DNA from: an uncultured Bacilli bacterium
GTDB lineage: Bacteria > Bacillota_I > Bacilli_A > RF39 > UBA660
Length of the DNA stretch: 11,217 nucleotides
Assembly (NCBI GenBank): GCA_947624695.1
Contig: CANQLN010000025.1
Span: 1 to 11,217, forward strand
Direction: 5' to 3'
Part shown: positions 1 through 6,295 of the stretch, piece after piece
Position numbering within the stretch: the first letter of the stretch is position 1
How the letters are laid out: each line of letters starts with the position of its first letter
Translations under genes and position numbers: made by a program
Notes under the pieces: model-generated
What the model was told of the DNA's origin: nothing
What the model saw: only the letters and a program-made list of their open reading frames with translations
The model's database searches: none

Positions 1-666
1 AGCCACATCACAGCAATCACAATCAACAGACATATTGCACATAACATTTATATAAGCCATATTACCTTCAAAATAATTAACAACTGAAGAAGCCGCATCA
101 GCCATAGCCTCTAGGAATTTATTTTGTTCGGCTCTAAACATATCTTCATAAGATGCATTTTCTTTGCCATGACAATGAATATATCTTTTACCATAACTAG
201 AAGCAAGTCCGATTGATAATTGTTTTAAAGCTCCTCCGTATCCTCCCATTGGATGTCCTTTAAAATGGGAAAGAACCAACATTGAATCATAATTAGCCAT
301 CTTTTTACCCACATAATTTTTCTTTATGGCTTTACCACTTGGAATATCTAAAACCATATCTTCTTCACTATCTAAGATATCGACATTAAAAAGTTCACTA
401 AAGCCATGTTCTTTCATTAATTCCGTATGTTTCTCGGTAGTGTTTCTAGCCCCTTCATAAGCTGTATTGCATTCCACAATAGTCCCATTTAAATGCTCTA
501 CAATCGGTTTCATAAATTCCGGACGAAGATAATTTTGATTACCTCTTTCTCCAGAATGCACTTTAATAGCTACTTTTCCTTTTAATTCTTTACCTAATTC
601 CTCAAATATTTTGACAACATTTTCAGGAGTTATTTCTCTTATAAAATATACTTTTGCTTTTTCCAT
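1..666 (-). CDS. DUF362 family protein (putative Fe-S protein), 3'-truncated by window edge
   Basis: Translating the minus strand from the ATG at 666 gives 222 open codons running off the left edge, so the C-terminus is missing. The protein begins MEKAKVYFIREITPENV and contains AIKVHSGERGNQNYLRPEF, LSHFKGHPMGGYGGALKQL and, near the visible end, NMSVDCDCCDVA. These are hallmarks of the DUF362 family, whose members often carry [4Fe-4S] clusters; the biochemical role of this branch is unknown. The Cys cluster CDCC near the edge is a plausible metal-ligand site. A ribosome site (AGAGGATG, 6-7 nt upstream) supports the start. The gene follows mscS by 18 bp with no terminator between them, so the two are probably co-transcribed. 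I am sure of the family and unsure of the function. Confidence 0.85.
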   Translation of the reverse strand, partial: MEKAKVYFIREITPENVVKIFEELGKELKGKVAIKVHSGERGNQNYLRPEFMKPIVEHLNGTIVECNTAYEGARNTTEKHTELMKEHGFSELFNVDILDSEEDMVLDIPSGKAIKKNYVGKKMANYDSMLVLSHFKGHPMGGYGGALKQLSIGLASSYGKRYIHCHGKENASYEDMFRAEQNKFLEAMADAASSVVNYFEGNMAYINVMCNMSVDCDCCDVA

Positions 667-684
667 TTTATCATCCTCTTTCTC

Positions 685-1491
685 TTATGGTATATTTTTT
701 ATTTCTAAATATTCTCCCGGAACATCTACTTTTAATTTATCATATTCTTCTTTTAAATATTCCATAAATTTCCGATTAATATTAAATTGACTCTCCGGAC
801 TACATTCAATCATTACTTTATAGTAATATTTATTCCCTTCAATCTTTTCAATTCCCAGCATTTCCATATCTTTTTTAACATCACTAATCTTTAATAGTTT
901 TTTATTTACTTTTTCTAAAATACCCTCTAGTTCCTTTAAAGAAATTTCTTTATAGATCGGTATTTCTAAATAAAGCATATTATTATACATACTATGATTA
1001 ATAACACTTGTTATTAAAGAATTATTAATAATTAACACTTCACCACTATAAGCTTTTAACTTGGTTGTTTGTAACCCAAGTTCAATTACTTCGCCTCGAA
1101 AACCATTAATCGTTACGACATCACCTTGGACATAATGATTATCAAAAATAATCATTATTCCTGATAATAAATTTTTAAGCGTATCTTGGAAAGCTAAACC
1201 AACGATAGCTCCGACTATTCCTAAAGAAGCAATTAGACTAGTTGTTTCAACACCATAAATACTTAAAATAGCTAAAACCGTAATAATAGCAATAAAGTAT
1301 TTTAAAATATTTTTAATTAAATTAACGATAGTTTTTTCTCTTTTTTTATGTAAAGAATTAGTCTTAAAATGCGGTTTTTTTAATAATAAAGCATGATCAA
1401 TTAATTTGCTAATTATTTTGTAAACCACAAATGCCACTAAAACATAGGCAAAGGGTAAATAAACTTTGGGAATTAAAATTTTCTTTAACAC
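685..1491 (-). CDS. mscS: MscS-family mechanosensitive ion channel
   Basis: 268 aa, the size of a small-conductance MscS channel, which opens under membrane tension to release solutes on osmotic downshock. Hydrophobic segments lie at about 8-30 and 60-80. They are followed by the pore-lining helix region 83-116, which has the Gly/Ala-rich pattern SLGIVGAIVGLAFQDTLKN. Next comes the beta domain (FDNHYVQGDVVTINGFRGEV, 116-135) with its typical conserved Gly and Asp residues. The C-terminal half (170-268) is the cytoplasmic cage-forming part. The start is GTG at 1491 with AAGGTGA a few bases upstream; the overlapping ATG at 1493 hits a stop after two codons. It lies only 38 bp after the DUF308 gene, beyond a terminator, so expression may depend on partial read-through or on a promoter inside that gene. 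Confidence 0.9.
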   Translation of the reverse strand: MLKKILIPKVYLPFAYVLVAFVVYKIISKLIDHALLLKKPHFKTNSLHKKREKTIVNLIKNILKYFIAIITVLAILSIYGVETTSLIASLGIVGAIVGLAFQDTLKNLLSGIMIIFDNHYVQGDVVTINGFRGEVIELGLQTTKLKAYSGEVLIINNSLITSVINHSMYNNMLYLEIPIYKEISLKELEGILEKVNKKLLKISDVKKDMEMLGIEKIEGNKYYYKVMIECSPESQFNINRKFMEYLKEEYDKLKVDVPGEYLEIKNIP

Positions 1492-1505
1492 ATTATCACC
1501 TTTTC

Positions 1506-1532
1506 TTTAAAGAAAATAAGCCTTTGGGCTTA
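1506..1532 (-). terminator. Intrinsic terminator after DUF308 gene
   Basis: Read on the minus strand, TAAGCC (1532-1527), loop CAAA, then GGCTTA (1522-1517) is followed by TTTTCTTT. The stem starts in the stop codon of the DUF308 gene. The stem is short (6 GC-containing pairs, plus possible extension), so read-through into mscS is plausible. The T-rich tail merges with a 16-bp AT-rich palindrome at 1501-1516. Confidence 0.7.
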
Positions 1533-2153
1533 CTTCTTTTTCTTTTTGGCTTTTTTAGTTTCTTCTTTTTCGACTGCTTCACCTTCCATTATTTCATGTT
1601 CAATATATTTTTCAGCTTTTTCTACTTCTTTCTTTAGCTCATTTACGTCATGAGCATACATGAAGTAACTAACAATATCAATAATGGCATATAATACCAT
1701 AAATAAACCAATAATAGATAAAGCTAAATTAGATTCTAAAACAATGTATAAACCAATACCTACTAAAGCAATACCCATAATAAGTAAAGCATAGAATTTA
1801 CTACTTCTATCAGTAGTATAGAATGTTTGCATAATCTTACTAACACCAGCGACAATTACCCAAATACCTACAACTACTCTTAGTAAAAAGGCAATCGATT
1901 CTGATAAAAAGATTAAAACAATTCCAAGGACAATGGCCGTAATGCCAAAAGCTATTTCATTATAATTAACTACTTGTAATCTTTTATTTTGAATTAAGTA
2001 ATTAACTGTTCGATAAGCTCCCATGGCAATTAAAGCAACCCCAAATAAGTTAGACATTAATTTAACGACACCATCAGGTTCAACAAATAAAATAATTCCA
2101 AAAATCAAAAAGACAATGGAACCTAATAAAGATAATGCACTTTGACTTTTCAT
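1530..2153 (-). CDS. DUF308 (HdeD-like) multi-pass membrane protein
   Basis: 207 aa from the ATG at 2153, preceded by the purine-rich site GAGGGTGGAAAG. A longer reading from TTG at 2183 would place the start inside the -10 box and is rejected. About six hydrophobic helices occupy residues 5-170, with the repeated pattern of a helix pair followed by a short polar loop and Gly-rich helices (GSIVFLIFGIILF, GITAIVLGIVLIF, LLIMGIALVGIGLYIV). This is the DUF308 repeat found in HdeD-type proteins. HdeD is tied to acid resistance in E. coli, but no function can be transferred here. The cytosolic tail (170-207) is highly charged: an acidic stretch EGEAVEKEE is followed by a run of lysines at the extreme C-terminus. 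It has its own promoter and terminator. Confidence 0.8.
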   Translation of the reverse strand: MKSQSALSLLGSIVFLIFGIILFVEPDGVVKLMSNLFGVALIAMGAYRTVNYLIQNKRLQVVNYNEIAFGITAIVLGIVLIFLSESIAFLLRVVVGIWVIVAGVSKIMQTFYTTDRSSKFYALLIMGIALVGIGLYIVLESNLALSIIGLFMVLYAIIDIVSYFMYAHDVNELKKEVEKAEKYIEHEIMEGEAVEKEETKKAKKKKK

Positions 2154-2174
2154 CTTTCCACCCTCTCTAGTTCT

Positions 2175-2203
2175 ATTATACAATTAAATATTTTTATAAG
2201 CAA
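2175..2203 (-). promoter_or_regulatory. Sigma-A type promoter of DUF308 gene
   Basis: Minus strand: -35 TTGCTT (2203-2198), exactly 17 bp spacer, -10 TATAAT (2180-2175). Transcription would begin near 2168, leaving a leader of about 15 nt that holds the ribosome site. The -35 box abuts the T tail of the upstream terminator at 2206-2232. Confidence 0.7.
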
Positions 2204-2205
2204 TT

Positions 2206-2232
2206 AAAAAAACTGAGTTGACCTCAATTTTT
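2206..2232 (-). terminator. Intrinsic terminator after the 134-aa membrane protein gene
   Basis: Minus strand: AAAAATTGAG, loop GTCAA, then CTCAGTTTTTTT. It forms a stem of about 10 pairs (one G-U), with seven T residues at the 3' end. It begins 4 bp after the stop codon of the upstream gene. Confidence 0.8.
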
Positions 2233-2235
2233 AAA

Positions 2236-2640
2236 TTATTTCTTTATTTTTTTATTAATCTCATTAGTGTTTTTCCAAATCATAATCTTGACTAAAATAC
2301 TTTCAAATATAATTCTTAATACTAAATTACCAATTAATAAAGTAAAAATAAAGGCTATAAAACTTTCTTTGATTAATTCAAAAGAATATAAAGTAATAAA
2401 GATAGCTAAAATAAGATAAATTATTTTTAGTAAGTCTTCAATTAACATTTTTTTGAATCCAAAGAATTCTTTAATTTCTTGCAAATATTTATTTTTTTCC
2501 GTCTTACTATTATTAATAAATAAGAAATATAAAACAATTCCTCCAATTATGGCAATTATGAAAGCTATTAAGCCCCAAACACTAATATCAATACCACTAG
2601 AAACTGGTTCTAATTCACCAATATAGGGATTATTATACAT
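2236..2640 (-). CDS. Small multi-pass membrane protein of unknown function
   Basis: 134 aa starting at the ATG at 2640, with a strong ribosome site AAAGGAGA 7-8 nt upstream and a near-consensus promoter, so it is a real gene. I do not recognise the family. The N-terminal 20 residues are polar to mildly acidic (MYNNPYIGELEPVSSG) and likely extracytoplasmic. Three hydrophobic segments follow, at about 21-44, 70-90 and 93-115, separated by a Lys/Glu-rich loop (45-68) predicted to be cytoplasmic by the positive-inside rule. The tail is Lys-rich (NEINKKIKK). There are no Cys residues and no catalytic motif. It is a single-gene unit bounded by its own promoter and terminator, and divergent from the structured RNA on the plus strand. 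Confidence 0.75.
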   Translation of the reverse strand: MYNNPYIGELEPVSSGIDISVWGLIAFIIAIIGGIVLYFLFINNSKTEKNKYLQEIKEFFGFKKMLIEDLLKIIYLILAIFITLYSFELIKESFIAFIFTLLIGNLVLRIIFESILVKIMIWKNTNEINKKIKK

Positions 2641-2663
2641 AAAGATTATCTCCTTTCAAAATC

Positions 2664-2692
2664 ATTATACAATTATTTTTTTAATTGTTCAA
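2664..2692 (-). promoter_or_regulatory. Sigma-A type promoter of 134-aa membrane protein gene
   Basis: Minus strand: -35 TTGAAC (2692-2687), 17 bp spacer, -10 TATAAT (2669-2664). The predicted start is near 2657, giving a leader of about 17 nt that contains the AAAGGAGA ribosome site. The fit to consensus is very good. Confidence 0.8.
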
Positions 2693-2743
2693 TTTCTTCT
2701 ATTTTATTTATTTTAATTATTATTTTATTATAGCTAAAAAAGT

Positions 2744-2770
2744 GTCAAAAATACGTCAAAAAAGGTTGAC
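2744..2770 (+). promoter_or_regulatory. Possible operator: GTCAAA repeats upstream of leader RNA promoter
   Basis: GTCAAAAA occurs at 2744 and again at 2755, 11 bp apart (about one helical turn, so on the same DNA face). The inverted core TTGAC (2766-2770) is part of the -35 box. Such spacing suits a regulator bound just upstream of or over the -35. The sequence is A-rich, so chance is not excluded. Confidence 0.35.
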
Positions 2771-2794
2771 AAATTAGAATAAACCGATTAAGAT
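2766..2794 (+). promoter_or_regulatory. Sigma-A type promoter for leader RNA
   Basis: Plus strand: -35 TTGACA (2766-2771, perfect consensus), 17 bp spacer, -10 TAAGAT (2789-2794, 4 of 6). The predicted start at about 2799-2801 coincides with the first base of the strong hairpin of the RNA. That agreement supports both calls. Confidence 0.75.
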
Positions 2795-2798
2795 AGTA

Positions 2799-2895
2799 AG
2801 CACCAATTCGGAAAATTCCGTATTGGTGCTAGTATCACACTAGTCAACCCCTTTTTATTCTTTGAGACCACAAGGTTATGTGGTCTCGTTTTTTT
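2799..2895 (+). ncRNA. Structured leader or small RNA ending in a terminator (unrecognised family)
   Basis: The RNA has three parts. A 5' hairpin pairs AGCACCAAT (2799-2807) with ATTGGTGCT (2822-2830), extended inwards by CGG/CCG over an AAAATT loop. A mostly unpaired linker follows (2831-2863), in which CTAGT (2829-2833) could instead pair with ACTAG (2839-2843) at the expense of the foot of hairpin 1. A 9-bp terminator hairpin with seven U residues ends it. A promoter lies exactly upstream. The next gene's ribosome site is only 10 nt past the U run, and no promoter is seen between. The RNA is therefore either a termination-controlled leader of the 181-aa gene or an independent sRNA with read-through. 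I find no T-box, SAM, TPP, guanidine, fluoride or preQ1 signature. Confidence 0.6.
2864..2895 (+). terminator. Strong intrinsic terminator before the transglutaminase-like gene
   Basis: GAGACCACA (2864-2872), loop AGGTTA, TGTGGTCTC (2879-2887), then G and seven T residues. The 9-bp stem is perfect and GC-rich for this genome. The minus strand lacks a T tail, so it acts on plus-strand transcripts. Its place upstream of a ribosome site is typical of attenuators. Confidence 0.9.
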
Positions 2896-2914
2896 AAAAC
2901 TATAGGGAGGTTTA

Positions 2915-3460
2915 ATGACTTTAGAAGAATTTTATCAAATACCAGATGTTTCAAAACTTGTTAGTTTTCTCCAAAAGAACATCCATTATGGTTTTCTTTG
3001 TTCTTTAGATGGCCAAATATATACAAGGGTAAATACTCCTGATAGCAATACATATGAAAATCTTTTATTTAACTATTACTATTTACAAAATCCGGAAGAA
3101 TTACTAAAAAGTGGTTATGGACTTTGCTTTGACCAAGTGGAACTCGAAAGAATATGGTTTTTAAAACACGATATGATTCCTTATAGTTTTTATACTCCTT
3201 TTCATAATCATAGTTTTTTAGCTTTTCAAAGTGAAGATGGTTATGGTTTAATTGAAAATACTTTTAAAAAATTAAATGGGGTTCATTATGGTGAATCATT
3301 AGAAGATGTTGTTAAAAATTATATTGCTTTACAAATAAAAGGGCAAAGGGACAAAGTTGATCTATATTTATATGAAAGGATCAATTTTGGCGGTAATTTT
3401 CAAGATTACTTAAATACTGTAAGACAAGAAGAAAATAAAGTAAGAAAATTAATAAAATAA
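2915..3460 (+). CDS. Transglutaminase-like (papain-fold) domain protein, function unknown
   Basis: 181 aa, with an ATG preceded by GGGAGG 4 nt upstream. The arrangement resembles the transglutaminase-like core: a Cys at the start of a helix (SGYGLCFDQVELERIWF, C71), then a His on a beta strand (FHNHSFLAFQ, H99), then an acidic/amide residue after the next strand (YGLIENTF, E114 or N115 where Asp is usual). Members of this fold act as cysteine proteases, acyltransferases or inactive binding modules; no substrate can be inferred. There is no signal peptide or membrane segment, so it is probably cytoplasmic. Residues 150-181 form a charged helical tail. It is the only gene between the leader-RNA terminator and its own terminator, so its control is probably through that leader. 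The assignment rests on motif order only. Confidence 0.65.
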   Translation: MTLEEFYQIPDVSKLVSFLQKNIHYGFLCSLDGQIYTRVNTPDSNTYENLLFNYYYLQNPEELLKSGYGLCFDQVELERIWFLKHDMIPYSFYTPFHNHSFLAFQSEDGYGLIENTFKKLNGVHYGESLEDVVKNYIALQIKGQRDKVDLYLYERINFGGNFQDYLNTVRQEENKVRKLIK

Positions 3461-3469
3461 TAAATTAGA

Positions 3470-3497
3470 ATTAAGAAGCAAATCTTAATCCTTTTTT
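3470..3497 (+). terminator. Intrinsic terminator after the transglutaminase-like gene
   Basis: ATTAAGA (3470-3476), loop AGCAAA, TCTTAAT (3483-3489), then CC and six T residues. The stem is AT-rich and modest, but correctly placed 10 bp after the stop codon. Confidence 0.65.
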
Positions 3498-3527
3498 ATA
3501 TATAAAAGAAGGTTTTTGTTATATAAT
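3490..3527 (+). promoter_or_regulatory. uvrB promoter with AT-rich palindrome over the -35 region
   Basis: A perfect -10 TATAAT lies at 3522-3527, predicting a start near 3534. The -35 position (about 3499-3504) has no TTGACA match. It is covered instead by a 14-bp perfect palindrome of alternating T and A (3494-3507) with outer CCTT/AAGG arms (3490-3512, one bulged G). It could be an operator, though it shares bases with the preceding terminator's T tail. No LexA box (GAAC-4-GTTC) is seen here. Confidence 0.5.
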
Positions 3528-3548
3528 ATAAATGTTTAAATGCAAAGT

Positions 3549-3557
3549 GAGGCGAGG
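3549..3557 (+). promoter_or_regulatory. Ribosome site that fixes uvrB to a TTG start
   Basis: GAGG at 3549-3552 lies 8 nt before TTG at 3561, with a second GAGG at 3554-3557. The in-frame ATG at 3540 has no purine-rich site upstream and would be only about 6 nt from the predicted transcript start. The TTG also gives the family-typical beginning MFKLVSKYKPNGDQPEA. Confidence 0.75.
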
Positions 3558-3560
3558 AAA

Positions 3561-5513
3561 TTGTTTAAATTAGTTTCAAAATATAAACCGAATGGTGATC
3601 AACCGGAAGCCATCAAAGAATTAGTTGATGGGATAAATGAAGGTAAAAAACATCAAGTTTTACTCGGAGCCACGGGGACTGGTAAAACTTTTACAATAGC
3701 GAATGTTATAAAAGAAGTAAATAAGACTACTCTAGTTTTAGCCCATAACAAAACTTTAGCCGGTCAACTTTATAGTGAATTTAAAGAATTATTTCCGGAA
3801 AACCACGTGGAATATTTTGTCTCATATTATGATTATTATCAACCCGAAGCTTATGTTCCCTCAAGTGATACTTATATTGAAAAAGATGCTTCCATCAATG
3901 ATGAAATTGATGAGCTTCGCCACCGGACTACGAGTGCTTTAATAAACCATCGCGATGTGATTGTGGTCGCCTCCGTATCTTGTATTTATGGTATTGGGGA
4001 AAAAGATGAATATGAAAAAAACATGTTAGTTTTAAACATTGGAGATCAAGTTAATCGCAATAATATAATTGCTAAATTAGTAGATATGACTTATGAGCGA
4101 AGTGATTTAGATTTCCACCGGGGAACATTTAGAGTTCGCGGTTCATCCATTGATATTGTTCCTGTTAACGAAAAAGAATCGGGTATTAGAATTGATTTAG
4201 ATGACGATATAGTTTCAAGTATTACTATTTTTGATCCTTTAACTGGTGTTGTTAAAGAAGCCAAAAAGTCTATTGCCATTTCTCCGGCTTCCCACTTTGT
4301 AACTAGTCCTGAAAAATTGGAAGAAGCCATTAGAAGAATTGAAGAAGAAAAAGAAGAAAGATTAAAATATTTCCATGATAATGGCAAATTTATTGAAGAG
4401 CAAAGACTAAGAGAAAGAGTTAATTATGACGTCGAAATGCTAAAAGAAACTGGTTACTGTAATGGTGTTGAAAATTATTCTCGCCATTTAGCTTTAAGAG
4501 AAGAAGGAAGTACTCCTACTTGTTTAATTGACTTTATGCCAGATGACTTTTTAATGGTTATTGATGAATCGCATGTTACTCTTCCGCAAGTAAGAGGTAT
4601 GTATAATGGCGATAGAATGCGGAAGCAAACTCTAGTCGATTATGGTTTCAGACTTCCTAGTGCTTTAGATAATAGACCTTTAAAATTTCCAGAATTTGAA
4701 AGTAAAATTAAAAACGCTATTTATGTTTCAGCTACGCCAGGAGACTATGAACTTGAAAAAGTAAACCATGAAGTGGTTGAACAAATCATTAGACCAACTG
4801 GTTTACTAGACCCGATTATTGAAGTTAGAAAAACCGAAGGTCAAATTGATGATATTATTGGCGAAATCAATAAACGGAAAGCCTTAAATGAAAGAGTTTT
4901 AATTACGACTTTAACTATAAGAATGAGTGAAGAGCTAACTAATTATTTAAAAGAAATGAATATAAAAGTTGCTTATCTTCATAATGAAATTAAAACTCTA
5001 GAAAGACTTAAAATTATTCATGATTTAAGAATGGGTGTTTATGATGTTGTTGTCGGAATTAACCTTTTAAGAGAAGGTATCGATATTCCCGAAGTTAGTT
5101 TAATTTGTATTTTAGATGCTGATAAACAAGGATTCTTAAGAAGTGACCGTAGTTTAATTCAAACCATTGGAAGATGTGCGAGAAATGAACATGGTAAAGT
5201 TATCATGTATGCCGATATCATTAGTGAAGCCATGAATACAGCCATTACCGAAACTAAACGGAGAAGACAAATTCAAGAAGAATATAATAAAGAACATGGT
5301 ATTACGCCAAAAACGATTGTTAAAGAAATTAAAGAAGTTATTTCTAATAATATTGATACTACTCCTAAAAAGACGAAGATGAGTAAAAAAGAGGCAATTA
5401 ACATGATTCAAAAAGTCGAAGAAGAAATGAAAGAAGCTGCAAGAGCCTTAGACTTTGAAAGAGCCATGGAATTAAGAGATATTCTGTTTGAATTAAAAGG
5501 AGAAATGAAATAA
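3561..5513 (+). CDS. uvrB: Excinuclease ABC subunit B (UvrB), nucleotide excision repair
   Basis: 650 aa from the TTG start, close to the usual family length. UvrB is the ATP-dependent damage-verifying subunit that receives DNA from UvrA and recruits UvrC. Visible features in order: Walker A GATGTGKT (36-43), the beta-hairpin that clamps one strand (YYDYYQPEAY, 89-98), the DESH box (335-338), helicase motifs around GINLLREGIDIPEVS, motif VI with both arginines (GRCARN from 537), and the C-terminal UVR motif that binds UvrC (last ~40 residues, ALDFERAMELRD). Two small oddities: LTIRM where LTKRM is usual, and Cys in motif VI where Ala is the norm. uvrA does not follow. Instead the stop codon overlaps the start of a short-chain dehydrogenase (TAATG), so the two are translationally coupled. 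No SOS box is seen. Confidence 0.97.
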   Translation: MFKLVSKYKPNGDQPEAIKELVDGINEGKKHQVLLGATGTGKTFTIANVIKEVNKTTLVLAHNKTLAGQLYSEFKELFPENHVEYFVSYYDYYQPEAYVPSSDTYIEKDASINDEIDELRHRTTSALINHRDVIVVASVSCIYGIGEKDEYEKNMLVLNIGDQVNRNNIIAKLVDMTYERSDLDFHRGTFRVRGSSIDIVPVNEKESGIRIDLDDDIVSSITIFDPLTGVVKEAKKSIAISPASHFVTSPEKLEEAIRRIEEEKEERLKYFHDNGKFIEEQRLRERVNYDVEMLKETGYCNGVENYSRHLALREEGSTPTCLIDFMPDDFLMVIDESHVTLPQVRGMYNGDRMRKQTLVDYGFRLPSALDNRPLKFPEFESKIKNAIYVSATPGDYELEKVNHEVVEQIIRPTGLLDPIIEVRKTEGQIDDIIGEINKRKALNERVLITTLTIRMSEELTNYLKEMNIKVAYLHNEIKTLERLKIIHDLRMGVYDVVVGINLLREGIDIPEVSLICILDADKQGFLRSDRSLIQTIGRCARNEHGKVIMYADIISEAMNTAITETKRRRQIQEEYNKEHGITPKTIVKEIKEVISNNIDTTPKKTKMSKKEAINMIQKVEEEMKEAARALDFERAMELRDILFELKGEMK

Positions 5514-6277
5514 TGAAAGCTTTAATAACCGGAGCTTCCTCAGGTATTGGCCAAGATATGGCAAGATATTTAGCTAGTAAAGATATTGATTTAATTTTAG
5601 TGGCAAGAAGAAAAGAGCGATTAGAAAAATTAAAAGCCGAATTAAAAACCAAAGTTAAGATTATTATTTTAGATTTAAGTCATGAAGATAATTGTTACAA
5701 ATTATATAATCAAGTTAAAGATGATCATATTGATATTTTAATTAATAATGCGGGATTTGGGTTATTTGGAGATTTTAACGAAACCGATTTAGATAAAGAA
5801 CTAAACATGATAGATATAAATGTTAAAGCTCCGCATATTTTAACTAAATTATTTTTACAAGACTTTTTAAAAAAAGATGAAGGCTATATTTTAAATGTAG
5901 CATCTTCCGCCGGTTTTATGGCTGGTCCTCATCTAAGTACTTATTATGCCACAAAAAATTATCTTGCTAAACTCTCAATGGCTATAAATGAAGAGGTACG
6001 AAAGAAAAAGTCGCATGTTAAAATATCATGCCCATGTCCGGGTCCTGTTAATACCGAATTTAATAAAGTAGCTCAAGGTGTATTTGATATTAAAGGGGCT
6101 TCTAGTGAATATGTAGCTAAATATGCTATTGATAAAATGTTGCAAGGAAAAATGCTTATTATTCCCACTTTAAAAATGAAGTTAGCTCTTTTTGGAATTA
6201 GACTTATTCCTTATCGTCTCCAATTAAATATTGCTTATTATATTCAACATAAAAAAACTGATAAAAAAACAAGGTAA
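5513..6277 (+). CDS. Short-chain dehydrogenase/reductase (classical SDR)
   Basis: 254 aa, a normal SDR length. The NAD(P)-binding motif TGASSGIG is at 6-13, NNAG at 78-81, and the structural Asn in DINVKAP at 103. The catalytic tetrad is completed by Ser131 and Y144-x3-K148 (STYYATK). Arg after the second strand (VARRKERL, 30-37) suggests preference for NADP(H). The GPVNTEF segment after the active site is typical. The family reduces carbonyls or oxidises alcohols; the substrate cannot be told. The C-terminal part (205-254) has a hydrophobic stretch (LALFGIRLIPYRLQLNIAYYI) that may contact membranes or lipid-like substrates. The ATG overlaps the uvrB stop by one base, with AAGGAG inside the uvrB end at 5497-5502, so this is the second gene of that operon. 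Confidence 0.92.
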   Translation: MKALITGASSGIGQDMARYLASKDIDLILVARRKERLEKLKAELKTKVKIIILDLSHEDNCYKLYNQVKDDHIDILINNAGFGLFGDFNETDLDKELNMIDINVKAPHILTKLFLQDFLKKDEGYILNVASSAGFMAGPHLSTYYATKNYLAKLSMAINEEVRKKKSHVKISCPCPGPVNTEFNKVAQGVFDIKGASSEYVAKYAIDKMLQGKMLIIPTLKMKLALFGIRLIPYRLQLNIAYYIQHKKTDKKTR

Positions 6278-6295
6278 TTCACACAGCCTTGTTTT
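6266..6295. terminator. Bidirectional terminator between convergent SDR and GNAT genes
   Basis: AAAACAAGG (6266-6274) pairs with CCTTGTTTT (6287-6295) around a 12-nt loop, with T-rich tails on both strands (TTTTATTTT on plus, a run of T on minus). The SDR stop codon TAA is the first triplet of the loop. The GNAT stop codon overlaps the distal arm, so both operons end in one hairpin. Confidence 0.85.

Noticed and set aside
2181..2183. TTG at 2183 as start of the DUF308 gene
   Set aside because: It lies directly upstream of the -10 TATAAT and before the likely transcript start. The ATG at 2153 has a good ribosome site.
4091..4387. Antisense frame inside uvrB (98 codons) and similar shadows at 1431-1637, 5154-5411, 5398-5652, 7454-7771, 9138-9527, 10566-10838
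   Set aside because: They lie opposite well-supported conserved genes, have no recognisable domains and no clear ribosome sites.
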